The position numbers and the translations under genes are program-made. The notes under the pieces were generated by a model, which had not been told where the DNA came from, did not search any database, and worked only from the letters and a program-made list of their open reading frames with translations. 64,000 nucleotides of DNA from JBDWFY01 sp965275915 (GTDB lineage Bacteria > Pseudomonadota > Alphaproteobacteria > Rhizobiales > Stappiaceae): NCBI GenBank assembly GCA_965275915.1, contig CBDHYI010000003.1, positions 1 through 64,000 on the forward strand. Reading direction: 5' to 3'. This document shows positions 47,201-50,255 of the stretch, piece by piece (position 1 is the first letter of the stretch; each line of letters opens with the position of its first letter).

Positions 47201-49202
47201 CCAGGCTCCGCAGCCAGCCTTCAAGGGCCGCACGATGACCTGCCGCGGGCGGCGGCGGCTCCACCTCGGCTGCCGGTGCCGGACGCTCCCAGCGCGCGAC
47301 CTCAGCCAGTTCGCCGGACAGGAACAGCTCACGCGCCCGCCGACGCTGGATCTTGCCCGACGTCGCCCGCGGCAGGCTGGCCGGCCGGATCAGCACGATC
47401 GCCTGCGGCTCAATCTCATGCTCCGCCACGATTGCCTGTCGGATCGCCATGCACACCGCGTCGCCGTCAAGCCGGCGCATCCCGGCCCGCTCGATCTCCT
47501 GCACCAACACCAGCCGCTCTTCCACCGTCCCCGGCCCGCCCGGCGCCACGACCGTACCGTCGGCCCCGACCTCGACTGCAAAGGCCGCCGCGCGATCCTG
47601 GGCAACCGAAACATGGGCATCGGTCGCGGTCACCTCGATGTCCTGAGCGTAATGGTTGCGCCCCCGGATGATGATCATTTCCTTGATCCGGCCCAGGATG
47701 TGGACCTCGCCGTTGACCAGGGCGCCCAGATCGCCGGTGCGCAGATAGGCTTTACTGCGACCGCGCACGTCCTTCAGCCGAGCCCGAAAGGTCGCCTCGG
47801 TCAGGTCAGGCTTGGCCCAGTAACCCTGGGCCACACTCGCTCCGCTCAGCCAGATCTCGCCGATCGCACCTTCGGCCACCTCGCGGCAGGTCTCGGGATC
47901 GACAATGCGCAGATCATGCCCCGGAACGATCGCCCCGCAACCGACCAGCCGGGTCGCCGCCGTCAACCGGTCGGGTGCGTCATCGCCGCGCGACGGTCCA
48001 TCGACCGACGCCAGCCCGCCCCGGGACTGCAATGCTTCCGTCGAGACCTCGACAACTACAGGGACAGCATCGCGTTCGACGCCAGTCGCCATCAGCGTGA
48101 TCTCCGCCATGCCGTAGCAAGGATTGAGACTGGCCGCGGCAAAACCAAACGGCGCGAACCGCTCGTCAAAGCGCCTGAGTGTCGTAGCGCGCACGACCTC
48201 GGCCCCATTGCCGGCGAGCGTCCAGGTAGACAAATCGAGCTCATCGCCATTCACTGCAGTGCCATCTGCCGCCGGATCGAACGCGGCAACGCACAGATCG
48301 TAGGCGAAGTTCGGCGCCAGGGAGAACGTCGCCCGCGCTTGTGAGATCATGCGCAGCCAGCGCATAGGCTGCTGCAGGAAGGCCGCCGGTGACATCAAAT
48401 GGCACGGAAAGCCGCTGTAAAGCGGCTGCAGGATGCCGCCCACAAGCCCCATGTCGTGATAAGGCGGCAACCAGAACGCCCCGACATCATGCCTGCCCAG
48501 TTGCCAATGGCTCTGCATGGCCTTCAGATTGGCCATCAGGTTGCCCTGACTGACCATCACGCCCTTGGGTGCCCCCGTGGTGCCGGACGTGTATTGCAGG
48601 AACGCAAGGTCGCCGGGCAGGCAATTGGGATCGACCCAGTCGGCGGCCGCCTCGGCGTCGATCGTATCGACCGCGATCCGGCGCGGCAGCAGGTCCGTGC
48701 CATCAGCCCAACCGGCCAATCGGCCCGACAGGTCCGACGGCGCCAGGATTGCCGACGCCCCGGCATCGGCCAGGATCGACCCGAGCCGGCCCATATGCTT
48801 GGCATTGCCCGGCGGATAGGCCGGCACCGCCACCATTCCGGCCAGCTGGCAGCCAAAGAACGAGGCGATATAGTCCAGACCCGGCGGGCACAGGATCACA
48901 ACCCGGTCGCCGGCCGCGCAACTGGCCTGCACCGTCGCAGCGATTGCCATGGCGCGATGCTGCAGACCGGCATAGCTCAGCCGCTGCTCTACAGGCGGCC
49001 CGACCTTCCGATAGCTGTGAAACACGAAACCGTCCCGGACGCCGTCGCTCTCCGCCCGATCCCGCAACAGCGAAGCCAGCGTCCGTGGTGTGCGTCGCCG
49101 CGCCACCGCCCGACGCCCTCGACCCGCCTTGCCGGGGATTGCCGTCTTCAACTGACCCACCGTATCGTCACCCGGCTTGTTCTGGTTTCTGCTGTCATCC
49201 AT
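22080..49202 (-). CDS. PKS B: 9040-aa modular polyketide synthase with fatty-acyl-AMP ligase loading and terminal TE
   Basis: This is one uninterrupted 27.1-kb frame. Order: FAAL-ACP / KS-AT-DH-cMT-KR-ACP / KS-AT-KR-ACP / KS-AT-DH-KR-ACP / KS-AT-DH-ER-KR-ACP / serine-less carrier / TE. All four KS keep DTACSSS, HGTGT and NIGHLE. All four AT keep GHSVGE and HAFH (malonyl type). Taken at face value the line adds four malonyl units to an activated fatty acid, giving a 7-hydroxy-8-methyl-4,8-dienoic type chain end before release. That prediction depends on every reductive domain being active, and KR1 has a suspicious active site. The gene heads an operon with a hydrolase, a phosphoesterase and a PPTase. 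All elements for synthesis on one polypeptide are present. The product identity is not known. Confidence 0.96.
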   Translation of the reverse strand: MDDSRNQNKPGDDTVGQLKTAIPGKAGRGRRAVARRRTPRTLASLLRDRAESDGVRDGFVFHSYRKVGPPVEQRLSYAGLQHRAMAIAATVQASCAAGDRVVILCPPGLDYIASFFGCQLAGMVAVPAYPPGNAKHMGRLGSILADAGASAILAPSDLSGRLAGWADGTDLLPRRIAVDTIDAEAAADWVDPNCLPGDLAFLQYTSGTTGAPKGVMVSQGNLMANLKAMQSHWQLGRHDVGAFWLPPYHDMGLVGGILQPLYSGFPCHLMSPAAFLQQPMRWLRMISQARATFSLAPNFAYDLCVAAFDPAADGTAVNGDELDLSTWTLAGNGAEVVRATTLRRFDERFAPFGFAAASLNPCYGMAEITLMATGVERDAVPVVVEVSTEALQSRGGLASVDGPSRGDDAPDRLTAATRLVGCGAIVPGHDLRIVDPETCREVAEGAIGEIWLSGASVAQGYWAKPDLTEATFRARLKDVRGRSKAYLRTGDLGALVNGEVHILGRIKEMIIIRGRNHYAQDIEVTATDAHVSVAQDRAAAFAVEVGADGTVVAPGGPGTVEERLVLVQEIERAGMRRLDGDAVCMAIRQAIVAEHEIEPQAIVLIRPASLPRATSGKIQRRRARELFLSGELAEVARWERPAPAAEVEPPPPAAGHRAALEGWLRSLVGQAVGQVPQEVPVDVALSELGIDSLAGVQLTGRIAQALGVTLEASQLYDLPTIRALAVHLGAEGGTRDGMALPATARPDEPIAIVGLACRFPGSNEGLEGFGDLLFAGRSGIGPVPAGRWDAASVAAPPEGGFIEDIDRFDAGFFRIAPVEAMLMDPQQRLLLETSWQALEHAGLPPDGLWGSRTGVFFGISTHDYDGLVCQAQEGGTGAGGDTGLYVGTGNANSVAVGRLSYVLGLRGPALAIDTACSSSLVAVDAACEALRGRRAGLVLAGGVNAMLMPALTVAFAGAGMLSADGRCKTFDAAADGYVRGEGCGVVVLKRLSDAERAGDRIHAVIRGSAVNHDGASNGLTAPNGPAQQALIEDALVRAGLRPSDVDYLECHGTGTELGDPIEVRAAASAYGQGRDPERPLLIGSVKTNIGHLEAAAGVAGLIKAVLALEHGQIPKHLNLITPNPHIDWDALPVWVTCEATALPDLDRPARAGVSSFGFSGTNAHVIVEGYGSSGEAPSRAVPVVWPAVFEAEALEAPPPEALRPRCHRVLALSAKSAAALPQLAQAYLGWLEATGPADAEVLADLSYTAGVGRSHFAERAGLVFEDAGELKAGLEALASGVSAAGLMTGSRAAGSGAVRVAFVFTGQGSQWVGMGRDLYESEPVFRAVLDRCDGVLRDLRGVSLLDVMFGREGACGDINDTAWTQPALYALEVGLTALWRSVGVEPCVVLGHSVGELAAAHAAGVLSLEEGLRLAASRGALMGALPVEGASAGAMAAVFAGTERVAAAVEAVNAVVHGTDGAGLSVAADNGSHRVVSGPAGLVADLEDQLAAEGVRVERLVTSHAFHSALMDPMLADLEEVVSGLRIGAPRVPLISNVTGRVVGENEMLDGAYWRRHAREAVRFADGVAALAGEGVDLLIELGPHGVLGPMAALAWPEDADQSAPTMIASLVRGGEADAPYALALAGLYAAGADLDFAALYGGEARRKLSLPGTPFQRERYWIDPARRRRQADGHPLLGQRHELPKGEVSFESEVLASDPQWLSDHRVFGRVVAPGAMYASLAAAAAMDVKARALNGSSAGSVGPVVLEGMQLHAPLMLDEAEDDAGRSLQVMLGCPEDGEAGVHESRPVEIYSRGAGEDGWRLHAQGRVSAGAVEPAAAVDPEELTAGLTAVDVSGLYGSFTDLGIGYGASFQGLASVWSGSGEAVGEVVLAAGLETAALLVHPVQLDGCFQVLAAALGETVGERAGGAAGESGVTYLPFGWERLWLSGALPERVLCHARLRPVEKGGRESDDGAVPEVRLADLSFYDPDGRPLGGVTGFSMKRATRAALLSASERVEDLLYEVVWRDRPLAGGPRPAAFLVGPERLAEAVPDMAALLSGEGLDPADLLRFLEDSERLSRAYALAALDELGWRRRAGDGVDAEALRRRLKVVEDHERLFGRLLGLLAEAGVLVADEAAEGRYRVLIGSGGRLPDTALAEEALGDPEALLASLEERYPFGRIELGLLSRCGSALAEVLRGRSDPLALLFSDDSASAAALYREAPAARAYNRLVAETVSAAVSELPEGRRLRVLEVGAGTGGTTASVLPVLPADRFDYVYTDISAGFFADAEARFGPDLDYRVLDIERDPVAQGFAAQGYDLVVAANVLHATRDIGATLEHCRDLLAPSGVLVALEGLRRQGWLDLTFGLLEGWWRFADGYRPDGALLDAVQWGRVLEDTGYVETAVLGADGEAATQGVIVARGSSDVSERPGVWLLAADAGGAAEQLAQALAAGLAERDQTVVLAGAGLEDAAPDLTEEDFTGRVTRAYVDGTRREAWVSLLEGLPGAVPLRGVVHLSALDGPDGAATVLELSAATARSGSSALALSQALLDRDAVPQDGLWLVTRGAQVVGREPGSGLSGTPLWGLGKTLALEAAQLQPRMIDLDPADEELIEPLIGELLYPDAESHVAHRAEGRHAARLVRGITPSEPQSDERPTIRADRSYLVTGGLGGIGLQVAGWLADRGAGRIVLNGRRPPDEAAEAAIAALEAQGVSVDVRLADVSDADAVDGMLAGIAASPLPLGGVIHSVGVLSDAAVSNQSWDRFETVLAPKLLGAWQLHRATLDLDLDLFVLFSSTAGVLGNAGQANHAAANAFLDQLARHRRSLGLVGQAMAWGAWSGLGEAEEQRERIAAVLAASGIGWIAPELGLRAFDRLVRQDVTAGVVVPVDWSVFGSRLAGRPALLEEVLADEAAAVAVQAAGHGAALRERLESLSATERPGLLAVLVTDELRAVLRLGSAPAPEAGFFDLGLDSLMAIELTRRLERALEIKLEASALFDHPTVDKLARHLAEQLGALGEDETARMPVRPVVRRDEEPIAIVGLACRFPDAPDADGFWDLLAAGRDTAREVPRERWDIEAWYDPDPEVPGKMYVREASFLSGIDRFDAGFFGISPREATYMDPQQRLLLETAWAALEDAGLPAAGLSDSRTGVFTGSMWNEYAQRGLSSVTDMDAYTGTGSGGSFLAGRLAFQLGLQGPAMPVDTACSSSLVAIHLACQALRRDECEAALAAGVNLMLSPEASIMSCRLRAVSPDGRCKAFDARADGYGRGEGVGVLVLKRLSDAERDGDRIHAVIRGSAVNHNGPSAGLTVPNGEAQRQVIAAALADGRVAPEAVGYLEAHGTGTELGDPIELRAALAVYGQNRDPERPLLVGSVKTNIGHLEGAAGIAGLIKTVLALEHGQIPKHLHLQTLNPAIAKEDYPIRIPQALEPWPEAANGKRLAGVSSFGMSGTNAHVIVEGYRPAKEIPSQPVTLPQGLEPPVLDALRPRSYRVLALSAKSAGALPALAKAYLGWFASHPEMDTDVLADLSYTAGVGRSHFAERAGLVFEDAGELKAGLEALASGVSAAGLMTGSRAAGSGAVRVAFVFTGQGSQWVGMGRDLYESEPVFRAVLDRCDGVLRDLRGVSLLDVMFGREGACGDINDTAWTQPALYALEVGLTALWRSVGVEPCVVLGHSVGELAAAHAAGVLSLEEGLRLAASRGALMGALPVEGASAGAMAAVFAGTERVAAAVEAVNAVVHGTDGAGLSVAADNGSHRVVSGPAGLVADLEDQLAAEGVRVERLVTSHAFHSALMDPMLADLEEVVSGLSVARPRVPLISNVTGRVVGENEMLDGAYWRRHAREAVRFADSVAALCAQDVDIVLELGPHGVLGPMAALAWPEDADQSAPAMIASLVRGGEADASYALALAGLYAAGADPDFAALHSGEVRRKLSLPGTPFQRERYWIEPVRRDARAPQSGVVQRLLEDDEASVLEELGLDDLNGEASRVLAALKARHAAEQSEATIEDLSYAVTWRLAPAVPFASSNAGRWLILEDEGVLGEDFGKAIAQRGGTVETLGLADGPAGLEAWLDAADETDGKAGGPAHVVLICPAGSETADAGAAAVAQLTQALALVQRLVKREGTARLSFVTRGAHAVGEDAEPVLPGQTAIWGFARVVGLEHPGVLGKVVDLPSEAAESTDWAEALARALALEDDEDQLALRPARRSAGRIVERYVPRLERRALPAGANAKPTIRGDRSYLITGGLGALGLEATEWLARSGGGHLVLAGRRAPDTTVQERLVALEAETGCVIATASVDVSDDDAVAALVGRFAPTEAPEDTDTTEERTVEPTAPDRLWPPLAGVIHAAGVEGLERLEDLTPEALERVLEAKLRGAWHLHQATRDRDLALFVGVSSIASVWGSQGQAHYAAANGFLDGLAGHRRSAGLVGTVVNFGPWSGGGLADEEALAWLERAGVLPLSPTEGVAGLAVALGGPTQTVVARLDWPRFTSVMEARRPRPLFEDLRPALTETSDSAAGALLSRLRSTPASEHEAVLVGFVQDELQAVLGLAARPAASAGFFDLGLDSLMAVELRNRLERAVAQSLPATLAMDYPNAGDLAAYLLARLFGEGESEGAGPVQPEVSVVAPDEPIAIVGLACRFPGAGDATSFWRVLEDGGEGIVEIPPSRFDLAAHYDPDPEAAGKIYTRRAGLIDGIELFDPGYFAISPREALAMEPQQRLLLEVSVEALEAAGIALDGLRHSRTGVYVGVGPNEYAPLISSDDPSAIDAHSATGASLSVIAGRVAFALGLEGPAMALDTACSSSLVALHQAIAGLQRGEADLALAGGVNTVLSAAGMVATCRARMLSPDGRCKTFDAAADGYVRGEGCGVVVLKRLSDAERDGDRIHAVIRGSAVNQDGASAGLTVPNGPAQERVIAAALSRANLVPSDIDYLECHGTGTELGDPIEVRAAAAAYGDGRDPDRPLLIGSVKTNIGHLEAAAGVAGLIKAVLALEHGQIPKHLNLTTPNPHIDWDALPVRVTTQATPLPRLSDRPARAGVSSFGFSGTNAHVILEAYEDVRSSSVVPVRVPDGVPAPAVEALRPRCHRVLALSAKSVAALPQLAQAYLGWLEGHETADPEVLADLSYTAGVGRSHFAERAGLVFEDAGELKAGLEALASGVSAAGLMTGSRAAGSGAVRVAFVFTGQGSQWVGMGRDLYESEPVFRAVLDRCDGVLRDLRGVSLLDVMFGREGACGDINDTAWTQPALYALEVGLTALWRSVGVEPCVVLGHSVGELAAAHAAGVLSLEEGLRLAASRGALMGALPVEGASAGAMAAVFAGTERVAAAVEAVNAVVHGTDGAGLSVAADNGSHRVVSGPAGLVADLEDQLAAEGVRVERLVTSHAFHSALMDPMLADLEEVVSGLSVARPRVPLISNVTGRVVGENEILDGAYWRRHAREAVRFADSVAALCAQDVDIVLELGPHGVLGPMAALAWPEDADQSAPAMIASLVRGGEADASYALALAGLYAAGADPDFAALHSGEVRRKLSLPGTPFQRERYWIDPPRRRRQADGHPLLGQRHELPKGEVSFESEVLASDPSWLSDHRVFDRVVAPGAMYASLALDAAREVFGGDVPVTLEALQIYAPLVLEEADSSTDEESGRTMQVFIGPADDAGSRSVEIYSRGSGEAGWRLHAEGCVSTGAVETAPDVDPEGLTQGLEVLDIETFYRLIAVRGINLGRSFRVMDWIAVGRDESVGGVLLPKGLAVGSVSAHPAQLDGCFQVLAAALGETVGERVGETDSEGGVTYLPFGWQRLWLSGALPRRVLCHARLRPAEEGGGDSDAGAVPEVRLADLSFYDLEGRSLGGVTGFSLKRASRAALLSASEQVDDLLYEVVWRSVTPAEDDAAEEAAAGPVLLVDGGGSAPVLAAIADGLTARGVAVVTGADEDPARLLGSMLAPAGGPHAKSDTADDGAEALPDHPGIPGLGSPGLGDSDLGGIVYVAAAGAGEEDKADPAAASSRRLGWLLGLVQETVSADVSLPLGITVVTCGGVAAEPGEAVDPEQASIWGFVRSVQTEQPQLGLRLVDIAPGATVDEPLLGLLTQAGSEPQLALRSGEMRVPRLTRAVPVEAEEVALRSDASYLVTGGLGALGLEAAVWLARSGAGHLVLAGRRVPDTQTQAALDDLSARTGCRIATVSVDVSDGVAVERLIACFGSDRDYPALSGVIHAAGVLDDGVVTAQTGERLAGVLGPKARGAWHLHRATVDRDLDLFVLYSSVAATLGSPGQSSYAAANGFLDGLAAYRQSLGLAATSVAWGPWSSGMTEDTAVQANMARQGLRPLSAGPAQGALARLLAGGRSFGVVLDADWRRMGDGLGSVRPAMLSGLLSAPTGLHVGKSTLLARLRQTPASEREAVLVGLVQETLQAVLGLAARPAADSGFFDLGLDSLMAVELRNRLNAALGGAYEVSNTVAFDHPTVDKLARHLAEKLGALGEDAAVRLPAPAAVRRRDDEPIAIVGLACRFPGAFGREAYWELLSGGVDAIGEVPSDRWDIEAYYDPDPDVPGKMSTRHGGFIEGIDRFDAGFFSISPKEAVELDPQQRLLLEVSWQALEHAGIAASSLAGSRTGVYVGISTNDYQQLLSRGGEMAIGPYLGTGNAHSAAVGRLSYVLGLEGPAVAVDTACSSSLVALHQAVAGLQRGEADLALAGGVNALLTPEPTIYFSKGHFMAPDGRCKAFDARADGYVRGEGCGVVVLKRLSDAETASDRIHAVIRGSAVNQDGASAGLTVPNGPAQERVIGEALARAGVGAGDIAYVEAHGTGTSLGDPIEVQALHNALGAERSSEHPLLVGSVKTNIGHLEAAAGIAGLIKTVLALEHGQIPGQLHFETPSPKIAWDAVNVAVVGDPLPWPEGRRLAGVSGFAFQGTNAHVILEAYEDVRSSSVVPVRVPDGVPASGADVLRPRSHRVLGLSGKTAAALPDLARGYLGWLEGHGPADAEVLADLAYTAGVGRSHFGERAGLVFGDAGELKAGLEALASGSSVEGLLSGSRPAGSGAVRVGFLYTGQGSQWVGMGQDLYESEPVFRAVLDRCDGVLRDLRGVSLLDVMFGREGACGDINDTAWTQPGLYALEVGLTALWRSVGVEPCVVLGHSVGELAAAHAAGVLSLEEGLRLAASRGALMGALPVEGASAGAMAAVFAGTERVAALLEEINAGTDDVGLSVAAENGSHRVVSGPVGLIADLEDRLSAEGVRVERLVTSHAFHSALMDPMLADLEEVVSGLSVARPRVPLISNVTGRVVGENEMLDGAYWRRHAREAVRFADSVAALAGEGVDLLIELGPHGVLGPMAMMCWPEDADQSAPAMIASLVRGGEDGAASHAAAVACVYAAGVRLDFAGLYAGEGRRRVAAPGYAFQRERYWIDPPRRRRPADGHPLLGQRHELPKGEVSFESEVLASDPQWLSDHRVFERVVAPGALYGSLALEAGRSVFAGEPVSVEALQILSPLILEEVAEGATNGDPGRTVQVVVGSSDDAGRRSVGIYSRGVGEESWTAHAEGLVSAGMVETVTPAADLQELTQNLKALDTGDFYREVADLGIVYGPFFQGVGSLSVGDGEAVGEVVLPAGLAGGGLAVHPALLDGCFQVLAGLLEAGGSEHRQTYLPFGWERLWLLGPLPERVLCRASLPGGDSARDADGSLPETVTASLWFYGEDGLFLGGVSGFVAKRATRAALLSAVEQVDGLLYEVVWQGVTPVADDPAEEEAAAGPVLLVDGGGSAPVPAAIADGLTARGVAVVAGADEDPARLLGSMLAPAGGPHAKSDTADDGAEALPDHPGIPGLGSPGLGGPDFGGIVYVAAAGAGEEDKADPAGASSQRLGRLLGLVQGVVSAEVSLPLGLTVVTCGGVAAVPGEAVDPEQASIWGFVRSVQTEQPQLGLRLVDIAPGAAVDEPLLGLLTQAGSEPQLALRSGEMRVPRLTRAVPGLLSPAAGGRLTVAERGSFDALRLAPLEDRLPGPGEVTIAVRAGGLNFRDVLNVLGAYPGDAGALGGEVAGLVTEVGEGVRHVTVGDRVLGLVEGGLANRVTAPAVLVRRLPSSLDFTGAATVPVAFATALAAFELAGLRAGDRVLIHAGAGGVGMAAIQLALTLGAEVHATASAPKQALVRSLGVAGVHDSRSTGFGAAILEATGGSGVDVALNSLTGEGFIAASLSCLKPGGRFVEIAKRDIWSPEVMSAARPDVAYHILALDDWMVNEPNRVGGLLDRLMERFGAGDLRPLPARHYPLSEAASAMRFMASGQHVGKIVLSPSAPTIRGEASYLVTGGLGALGLEAATWLARSGAGHLVLAGRRAPDTTVQERLTELEAETGCVIATACVDVSDGDAVAALVGRFAANDAPTDAADERTVEPTASETLWPPLAGVIHAAGVLDDGVVTAQTAERLACVLGPKALGAWHLHRATVDRDLDLFVLYSSVAATLGSAGQSSYAAANGYLDGLAAYRQSQGLAATSVAWGPWSSGMTEDTAVQANMTRQGLRPLSAAVAHNALARLLAGGRSFGVVLDADWRRMGDGLGSVRPVMLSGLLSAPTGLHVGKSTLLSRLRQTPASEREAVLVGLVQETLQAVLGLAARPAASAGFFDLGLDSLMAVELRNRLNAVLDGAVEVSNTVAFDHPTVDKLARYVAGALELGEPEDVDDSSQPERVNDLRSRPVPGSFHRVSASRAHHVPPRSPTERLVAETVGHLLGVEHVGVEDNILELDGHRLLAGRLAARLLEASGRSIPVATVLEAQTIGALAKALEGNTLSQRNTPLVNFVDPTGSSDAARPSLFCLHQLSGHATPFRTLVAGLSDRFSVIGVQARGVGPGEEPFATYAEMLSCYRAAIADAQPEGPLHLLGWSMGGYLAHDLACTFESEGRTVDSLILLDSIRELVEKARNGGTDLEVMSELPLDPETLDLIIEFQDEDTSSSDRPSQLRLLAAKMVDLGIVGVEGLPNANLIVPLLRLMVHHGGLAQESGLTRRHSTPTLVIRARDSMTHILDPAMGWGPYCGPVSAVDVPFGHFGLLRKDAALVIAEAIKEWKDARQCTDALSAE
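23250..29829 (-). other. PKS B module 4: KS-AT-DH-ER-KR-ACP
   Basis: Approximate residues: KS 6468-6890, AT 7015-7345, DH 7388-7685 (HRVFERVVAPG), ER 7940-8260 (HAGAGGVGMAA), KR 8265-8465 (LDD, YAAAN), ACP near 8587. The reductive set is complete, so the unit should be saturated. The ER is a close copy of the one in PKS A. Confidence 0.88.
29830..35409 (-). other. PKS B module 3: KS-AT-DH-KR-ACP
   Basis: Approximate residues: KS 4606-5030, AT 5157-5490, DH 5533-5835, KR 6092-6280, ACP near 6398. The DH catalytic block reads HRVFDRVVAP, with Asp at the usual Gly position but His and Pro kept. The KR has LDD and YAAAN. The predicted outcome is a carbon-carbon double bond. Confidence 0.87.
32644..33907 (-). 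repeat. AT-domain repeat, module 3 copy
   Basis: About 1.26 kb covering the KS-AT linker and AT is almost identical to 37426-38689 (offset 4782). Only a handful of substitutions were seen, for example near 32990, 32970 and 33827. Confidence 0.88.
35410..40199 (-). other. PKS B module 2: KS-AT-KR-ACP
   Basis: Approximate residues: KS 3014-3438, AT 3563-3880, KR 4213-4418, ACP near 4539. No DH is present: after the AT comes a structural linker (about 3890-4200) and then the KR with intact YAAAN. The KR lacks the LDD motif (HAAGVEGLERL), which is compatible with an A-type product. The unit should remain a beta-hydroxyl. Confidence 0.87.
37426..38689 (-). repeat. AT-domain repeat, module 2 copy
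   Basis: Near-identical to the module 3 copy at 32644-33907 and largely to the module 1 copy at 44215-45478 (offset 6789). The sequence diverges abruptly on both sides, where the linker and the post-AT region begin. Confidence 0.88.
40200..46982 (-). other. PKS B module 1: KS-AT-DH-cMT-KR-ACP
   Basis: Approximate residues: KS 746-1170, AT 1297-1620, DH 1673-1985 (HRVFGRVVAP), C-methyltransferase about 2090-2400 (VLEVGAGTGGTT at about 2230), KR 2641-2820, ACP near 2943-2990. The methyltransferase should add an alpha-methyl group from SAM. In the KR the usual catalytic Tyr position reads His (ANHAAAN, H2789), and the HAAG-LDD motif is replaced by HSVGVLSDA. Reduction here is therefore uncertain. 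Confidence 0.88.
44215..45478 (-). repeat. AT-domain repeat, module 1 copy
   Basis: Very close to the module 2 and 3 copies over about 44.65-45.48 kb and more divergent in 44.27-44.64 kb. The adjoining DH (43.2-44.2 kb) matches the PKS A DH instead, which gives a patchwork of shared blocks. Confidence 0.85.
46983..49202 (-). other. PKS B loading module: FAAL-ACP
   Basis: Residues about 35-630 form a fatty-acyl-AMP ligase: FLQYTSGTTGAPKG near residue 205, NPCYGMAE, and RTGDLGALVNGEVHILGR with GRNHYAQDIE. It would adenylate a fatty acid and pass it to the ACP at about 650-735 (SELGIDSL, serine near 690). This fixes the starter as a free fatty acid rather than malonyl- or acetyl-CoA. Chain length cannot be predicted. 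Confidence 0.92.
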
Positions 49203-49410
49203 CTCATCATCCCGTCAATAACCTGAAGACAAGCGGTCTGCCGGTCGGGAAATGGTCACTTGGGGCAGTGGCTTGCCGGGCGCCGGCTCTTCACGAAATG
49301 CCGGTCACCTCAGCGACAGCGGGTCCTGGTTTTGTGTCTGATTTCCCTTGCGACCTTCCCTCTGGCTCCTTTCCGCCCACTACGACCTTCCGGTAAACTT
49401 TCCTCAGCCG

Positions 49411-49743
49411 TCAGGGCCGACGCTCCGGTGCGCCCTCCAACGACCACCGCCCGATCCACGAAAAATTGTCTCCGCCCTGATCGAGCGGGTTCTCGAAGTC
49501 CGGGGCGTTCTCGAAGCTCAATACGCCGGTCGCCGCATCGAGATCGAACAGGCCCACAAAACCGCCAAAAAACTCGTCGATGATGGGGCCGCCTGTGGCG
49601 AATGTGACGCTATCGGCCTCTGTGTTGTTGTTGGCGATGAACAGGGCTTCGCGCAGCGACGGGTCATTCGGATTGTGAAGGAGGTCGCCGACCGACGTGC
49701 TGTCCAGTTCGTTGTTGAGAACGGTAACTTTAAGGTCGGCCAT
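49411..49743 (-). pseudogene. remnant of a large calcium-binding/cadherin-like surface protein
   Basis: A 110-aa frame from ATG 49741-49743 begins like the N-terminus of a large repeat adhesin (VTVLNNELD, then SLREALFIANNN, an LREA-type motif). It then passes directly into DLDAATGVLSFENAPDFENPLD, the signature of an internal cadherin-like repeat. After GGDN it ends in an unrelated basic tail and a stop. In intact proteins these two parts are normally far apart. This is best read as an internal deletion followed by truncation. It is upstream of, and on the same strand as, PKS B. Confidence 0.6.
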
Positions 49744-50220
49744 TGTGTCACGCTGCGGAGTTTGATTGGTTTGATCCAACACCTCGTTGCGGACTATTGG
49801 GACAGGCTATCATGTCAGGAATATGGTAATGCGATATACAATATCTTCCTCTGCAACCAACATTAGTTGATATAAACACTCATTACAGTTTTACCGCCCG
49901 ACTTAGGTTGCGTTACGTTAATTTTGGATCGCGGAGGAAGTTTTTTTCAGCGTAACCTGTTGCTTGAAATGAAAAAAATGACCCCGTTACCAAGTCTTAG
50001 AACAGTAAAGTCCGTTTCGATCGCGGCCTCTTCCAACAAGGCGGCGGCGGTTTCTGGAGTGTCTTACTATTTCTGCTCATATGTCTTAAAAAGCGCAGCG
50101 TCCAACATTTCGGGCTCTAAGTGTGAATTTGCTGCAGGAGCCGCGAACGGCCGCTATTGCTGACGAACAAATCGGCCTTTATCGAGATTGCTTCCTCCTT
50201 TCTTGAATTATGAGCTAAAT
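49744..50220. other. gene-free stretch
   Basis: About 480 bp of lower-GC DNA lies between the adhesin remnant and vapB. Only short frames without ribosome sites or family resemblance occur here, and no structured RNA or inverted repeat stood out. It probably holds the promoters of the remnant and of vapBC plus recombination debris. Confidence 0.5.
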
Positions 50221-50224
50221 TGGC

Positions 50225-50245
50225 ATATGTTACGTGTATATGTTA
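50225..50245 (+). promoter_or_regulatory. direct repeat in the vapB promoter, probable VapBC operator
   Basis: ATATGTTA occurs twice, at 50225-50232 and 50238-50245, 11 bp before the vapB start. Toxin-antitoxin operons of this class are autoregulated by the VapBC complex at such promoter-proximal repeats. That this is the operator is an inference from position. Confidence 0.45.
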
Positions 50246-50255
50246 AGGAAGTCGG

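Noticed and set aside
49924..50163. 79-codon plus-strand frame in the gap before vapB
   Set aside because: Start ATG formed by chance in AT-rich DNA, low-complexity Ser/Ala sequence, no family resemblance.
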